A stretch of DNA of 64,000 nucleotides, from the NCBI RefSeq assembly GCF_900250075.1, contig NZ_LT977071.1, forward strand, positions 558,001 through 622,000. Direction: 5' to 3'. This document shows, in pieces, positions 62,062 through 64,000 of the stretch. Within the stretch, counting starts at the first letter, position 1, and each line of letters starts with the position of its first letter. A program made the translations under genes and the position numbers. The notes under the pieces were generated by a model, which searched no databases, was not told where the DNA came from, and saw only the letters and a list, made by a program, of their open reading frames with translations. Source of the DNA: Cupriavidus taiwanensis (GTDB taxonomy: Bacteria > Pseudomonadota > Gammaproteobacteria > Burkholderiales > Burkholderiaceae).

Positions 62062-63066
62062 ATGTCCTACTACCTGCGCAGTGCCAGCCTGACCAACTAC
62101 GTCGAAGTCGCGCGTGCGCTGGGGCTGGACCCGTACCAGCAGCTCAGGGCCGCGAAGATCAACCGCTCGGTGCTGCTCGACCCCGACATCCGCATCCCGG
62201 CGACCTCGGTGGGTCGCTTGCTGGATGCGTCGGCGCGCGCCGCCGGGGCCGAGGATTTCGGCCTGCGCATGGCCGAGCTGCGCGAGTTCTCCAATCTCGG
62301 CCCGCTGGCTTTCGTGGTGCGCGAGGAACCGACGCTGCGCCGGGCGCTGGAGTCGATGGTCCGCTACATGGGGCTGCAGAATGAAGCGCTGGCGATGCGC
62401 GTCGAAGACAGCGACGACCTGGTGATGATCCGGCTGCAGGTCCTCAGCGAAGCGCCGGGCACGTTGCGGCAGGCGACCGACCTGGCGGTGGGCGTGATGT
62501 TCCGCATGCTGAAGCTGTTCCTGGGGCCATCCTGGCGGCCGCGCAGCATCTGCTTCACGCACCCGGCGCCGGCCAGCACGGCGACGTACACGCGCGTGTT
62601 CGGCATGGCCGGCTCGTTCAACCAGGATTTCGACGGCATCGTCTGCCAGGCGGCGGACCTGGAAGCGCCCTTGCCGTCGTACGACCCGGTGATGGCGCAG
62701 CAGGTGAAGCAATATCTCGGCACGCTGCTGGCGCAGTCGACCGCGGCCACCATGCCGGACATGGTGCGCAAGCTGGTGTACGCGCTGCTGCCGACCGGGC
62801 TGTGCTCGGTGGAACGCGTGGCCCAGCATCTCAGCGTCGACCGCCGCACCGTGCACCGGCGCCTGGAGCAGGCGCACACCAGCTACTCCGACATCCTCGC
62901 CGAAGCCCGCGCCGACCTGGTGATCCGTTACCTGGAGAACCGCGAGCGGCCGCTTTCAGAAGTAGCGGCGCTGCTCGGCTTTTCGTCGCTGAGCGCGTTC
63001 TCGCGCTGGTTCAGCGCACGCTTCGGGCGCAGCGTGTCGGCTTGGCGGGCGCAGTCCGGACAGTAA
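62062..63066 (+). CDS. AraC family regulator, paralogue of the 54865 gene
   Basis: This 334-residue regulator has an N-terminal ligand domain (SASLTNYVEVARALGLDPYQQLRA, FGLRMAELREFSNLGPLAFV) and C-terminal helix-turn-helix pair (RVAQHLSVDRRTVHRRLEQ, EVAALLGFSSLSAFSRWFSARFG). It is closely similar in layout and sequence to the AraC protein encoded at 54865-55863. It faces the BKACE-DUF1289-Bug operon and probably activates it in response to its substrate. Confidence 0.9.
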   Translation: MSYYLRSASLTNYVEVARALGLDPYQQLRAAKINRSVLLDPDIRIPATSVGRLLDASARAAGAEDFGLRMAELREFSNLGPLAFVVREEPTLRRALESMVRYMGLQNEALAMRVEDSDDLVMIRLQVLSEAPGTLRQATDLAVGVMFRMLKLFLGPSWRPRSICFTHPAPASTATYTRVFGMAGSFNQDFDGIVCQAADLEAPLPSYDPVMAQQVKQYLGTLLAQSTAATMPDMVRKLVYALLPTGLCSVERVAQHLSVDRRTVHRRLEQAHTSYSDILAEARADLVIRYLENRERPLSEVAALLGFSSLSAFSRWFSARFGRSVSAWRAQSGQ

Positions 63067-63131
63067 AAAAAGCCGCCTGCGCAACCACGCGCGGCGGCCA
63101 TAACGAGCCCCGTCTGGCAGCAAGGCCCGGA

Positions 63132-64000
63132 TCAGAACTTGTGCCGGATCCCCAGCGCCACGCCCACCATGCTGCGTTGCCCGTTGGCCGCGGCATAGCT
63201 GTTGCTCAGCGACAGGCTGTTGGCATAGACCGTGGCCAGCGATTCCAGCATCAGCCCGGCATTGCGCGCATAGGCGGTGGACACGTACACGTCGGTGCGT
63301 TTCGAGAATGCATAGTTGGCGATAAAGGCCAGCTGCCACGGATTGGCCACGTGCGTGTCGCCGAACAGGCTCCTGACGTTGTCGTAGTTGTATTCGAGCG
63401 TCAGCCCCACGGCCGGAGTGACCTGGTAGTTGGCACCGATCCAGTAAAAGTCGTCGCGCTGGATCACCACGTCGGCGGCGTTCTTGTTCTGGCCCCAGCG
63501 ATAGCCGCCCATGATCTTGGCCGGGCCGAAGGTGTAGCTGGCGCCCACCACGGCCTTGCGCAGCGTGCCGCTGCTGGTGCCGATGGTTGGATTCCACTGG
63601 TCGTAGCCGACGGTGGCGCCGAAGGGTCCGGCGGCATACGCCAGCGAGGCGCCATAGGCGGTATCGCGGCGGAACTGCCCCGGCACTTCGCCGTTGCCCC
63701 CGATCGGCGTGGCGATGCCGACCGTCTGCGGCAGTGCCAGCCCGACGCCGAACGACCAGTGCGCGCGCGCCGTCAGCGGGCCGAACTGGCCGGTGTACTT
63801 GACGGTGTTGTCCTCGCGGAAGTTGGGGCCCGCCTGCAGCACCACCGGTTCGTATTGCGTGGCGTAGGCCGTGGGCGAGAAATTCGCCAGGGCTTCGAAG
63901 ATCGAGGTGTACTGGCGGCCCAGGCTGAGCTGGCCCATGTTGGCGTGGCGCACGGCGACAAAGGCCTGGCGACCGAACAGGCGCCCGGCTTGCTGCAACG
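63132..64000 (-). CDS. Outer-membrane porin, C-terminal part (5' end outside window)
   Basis: This is a general diffusion porin of the betaproteobacterial OmpC/Porin_4 type. At least 288 residues are visible, the gene entering from the right edge; the true start is not in the window. Alternating hydrophobic strands end in the typical terminal phenylalanine (ALGIRHKF), needed for BAM recognition. The stretch MGQLSLGRQYTSIFEALANFSP fits the region before the L3 loop. Next to the BKACE operon and AraC gene, it may admit their substrate. Confidence 0.9.
   Translation of the reverse strand, partial: LQQAGRLFGRQAFVAVRHANMGQLSLGRQYTSIFEALANFSPTAYATQYEPVVLQAGPNFREDNTVKYTGQFGPLTARAHWSFGVGLALPQTVGIATPIGGNGEVPGQFRRDTAYGASLAYAAGPFGATVGYDQWNPTIGTSSGTLRKAVVGASYTFGPAKIMGGYRWGQNKNAADVVIQRDDFYWIGANYQVTPAVGLTLEYNYDNVRSLFGDTHVANPWQLAFIANYAFSKRTDVYVSTAYARNAGLMLESLATVYANSLSLSNSYAAANGQRSMVGVALGIRHKF

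Overview
The window is very GC-rich and densely coded. Its gene content points to a betaproteobacterium of the Burkholderiaceae, most like Cupriavidus or Ralstonia. The reasons are three stand-alone Bug/TctC-type periplasmic solute receptors, many small catabolic operons each facing a divergent LysR, AraC or GntR regulator, a cyo quinol oxidase operon ending in SURF1, a long ChrA chromate transporter, and high-GC intergenic palindromes. It reads like accessory catabolic sequence, possibly a second replicon. I saw no rRNA, tRNA, CRISPR array, transposase or phage gene.

Layout. 1-3072: end of a LysP-like amino-acid permease and an exported YtcJ-type amidohydrolase. 3308-4907 (minus): intradiol ring-cleavage dioxygenase and cupin. 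5221-7451: a TonB-dependent siderophore receptor behind a near-ideal Fur box. 8058-12505: an allantoin module (NCS1 permease, hydantoin/allantoin racemase, PuuE-type allantoinase, GntR/FCD regulator) with matching operator-like sites. 12606-13761: small proteins (cupin-like, membrane protein, DUF427). 13836-18159: HMG-CoA-lyase-like enzyme, class III CoA-transferase and Bug receptor, opposite a LysR gene. 18342-20770: SDR, LysR, DJ-1/PfpI. 20870-23308: penicillin-acylase-family hydrolase.

23430-28246 (minus) is the most interesting block. A PepSY membrane protein, a DUF2271 protein, a DUF4198 protein, an ApbE flavin transferase and a membrane-anchored CysJ-like flavoreductase lie in one direction behind a Fur box. 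The DUF2271 protein carries an ApbE-type flavinylation motif (DGISGAT), so I read the cluster as an iron-regulated electron pathway from cytosolic NAD(P)H to a covalently flavinylated periplasmic protein.

28408-31381: TetR, a second Bug receptor and ChrA. 31591-36931: chemotaxis receptor with a possible sigma-28 promoter, GlsB-type membrane protein, and a large class A PBP with altered glycosyltransferase residues. 37161-38198: aldo/keto reductase. 38263-43323 (minus): cyoABCD-surf1. 43465-48210: MHS-type transporter, flavin halogenase-like enzyme, FabG-like reductase, CPA2 antiporter. 48238-55863: LysR, GDSL hydrolase, GST, proline iminopeptidase, LysR, RidA, Old Yellow Enzyme and an AraC regulator. 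56067-59584: quinone oxidoreductase, TauD/TfdA dioxygenase and acyl-CoA ligase. 59652-63066: Bug receptor, DUF1289 and BKACE enzyme opposite a second, related AraC gene. 63132-64000: 3' part of a porin.

Recurring features are regulator/operon pairs with recognisable operators (two Fur boxes, two LysR T-N11-A palindromes, two AraC direct repeats with exactly 21-bp period), six convergent gene pairs whose 3' ends overlap, and three unrelated tandem arrays that all have a 12-bp period.
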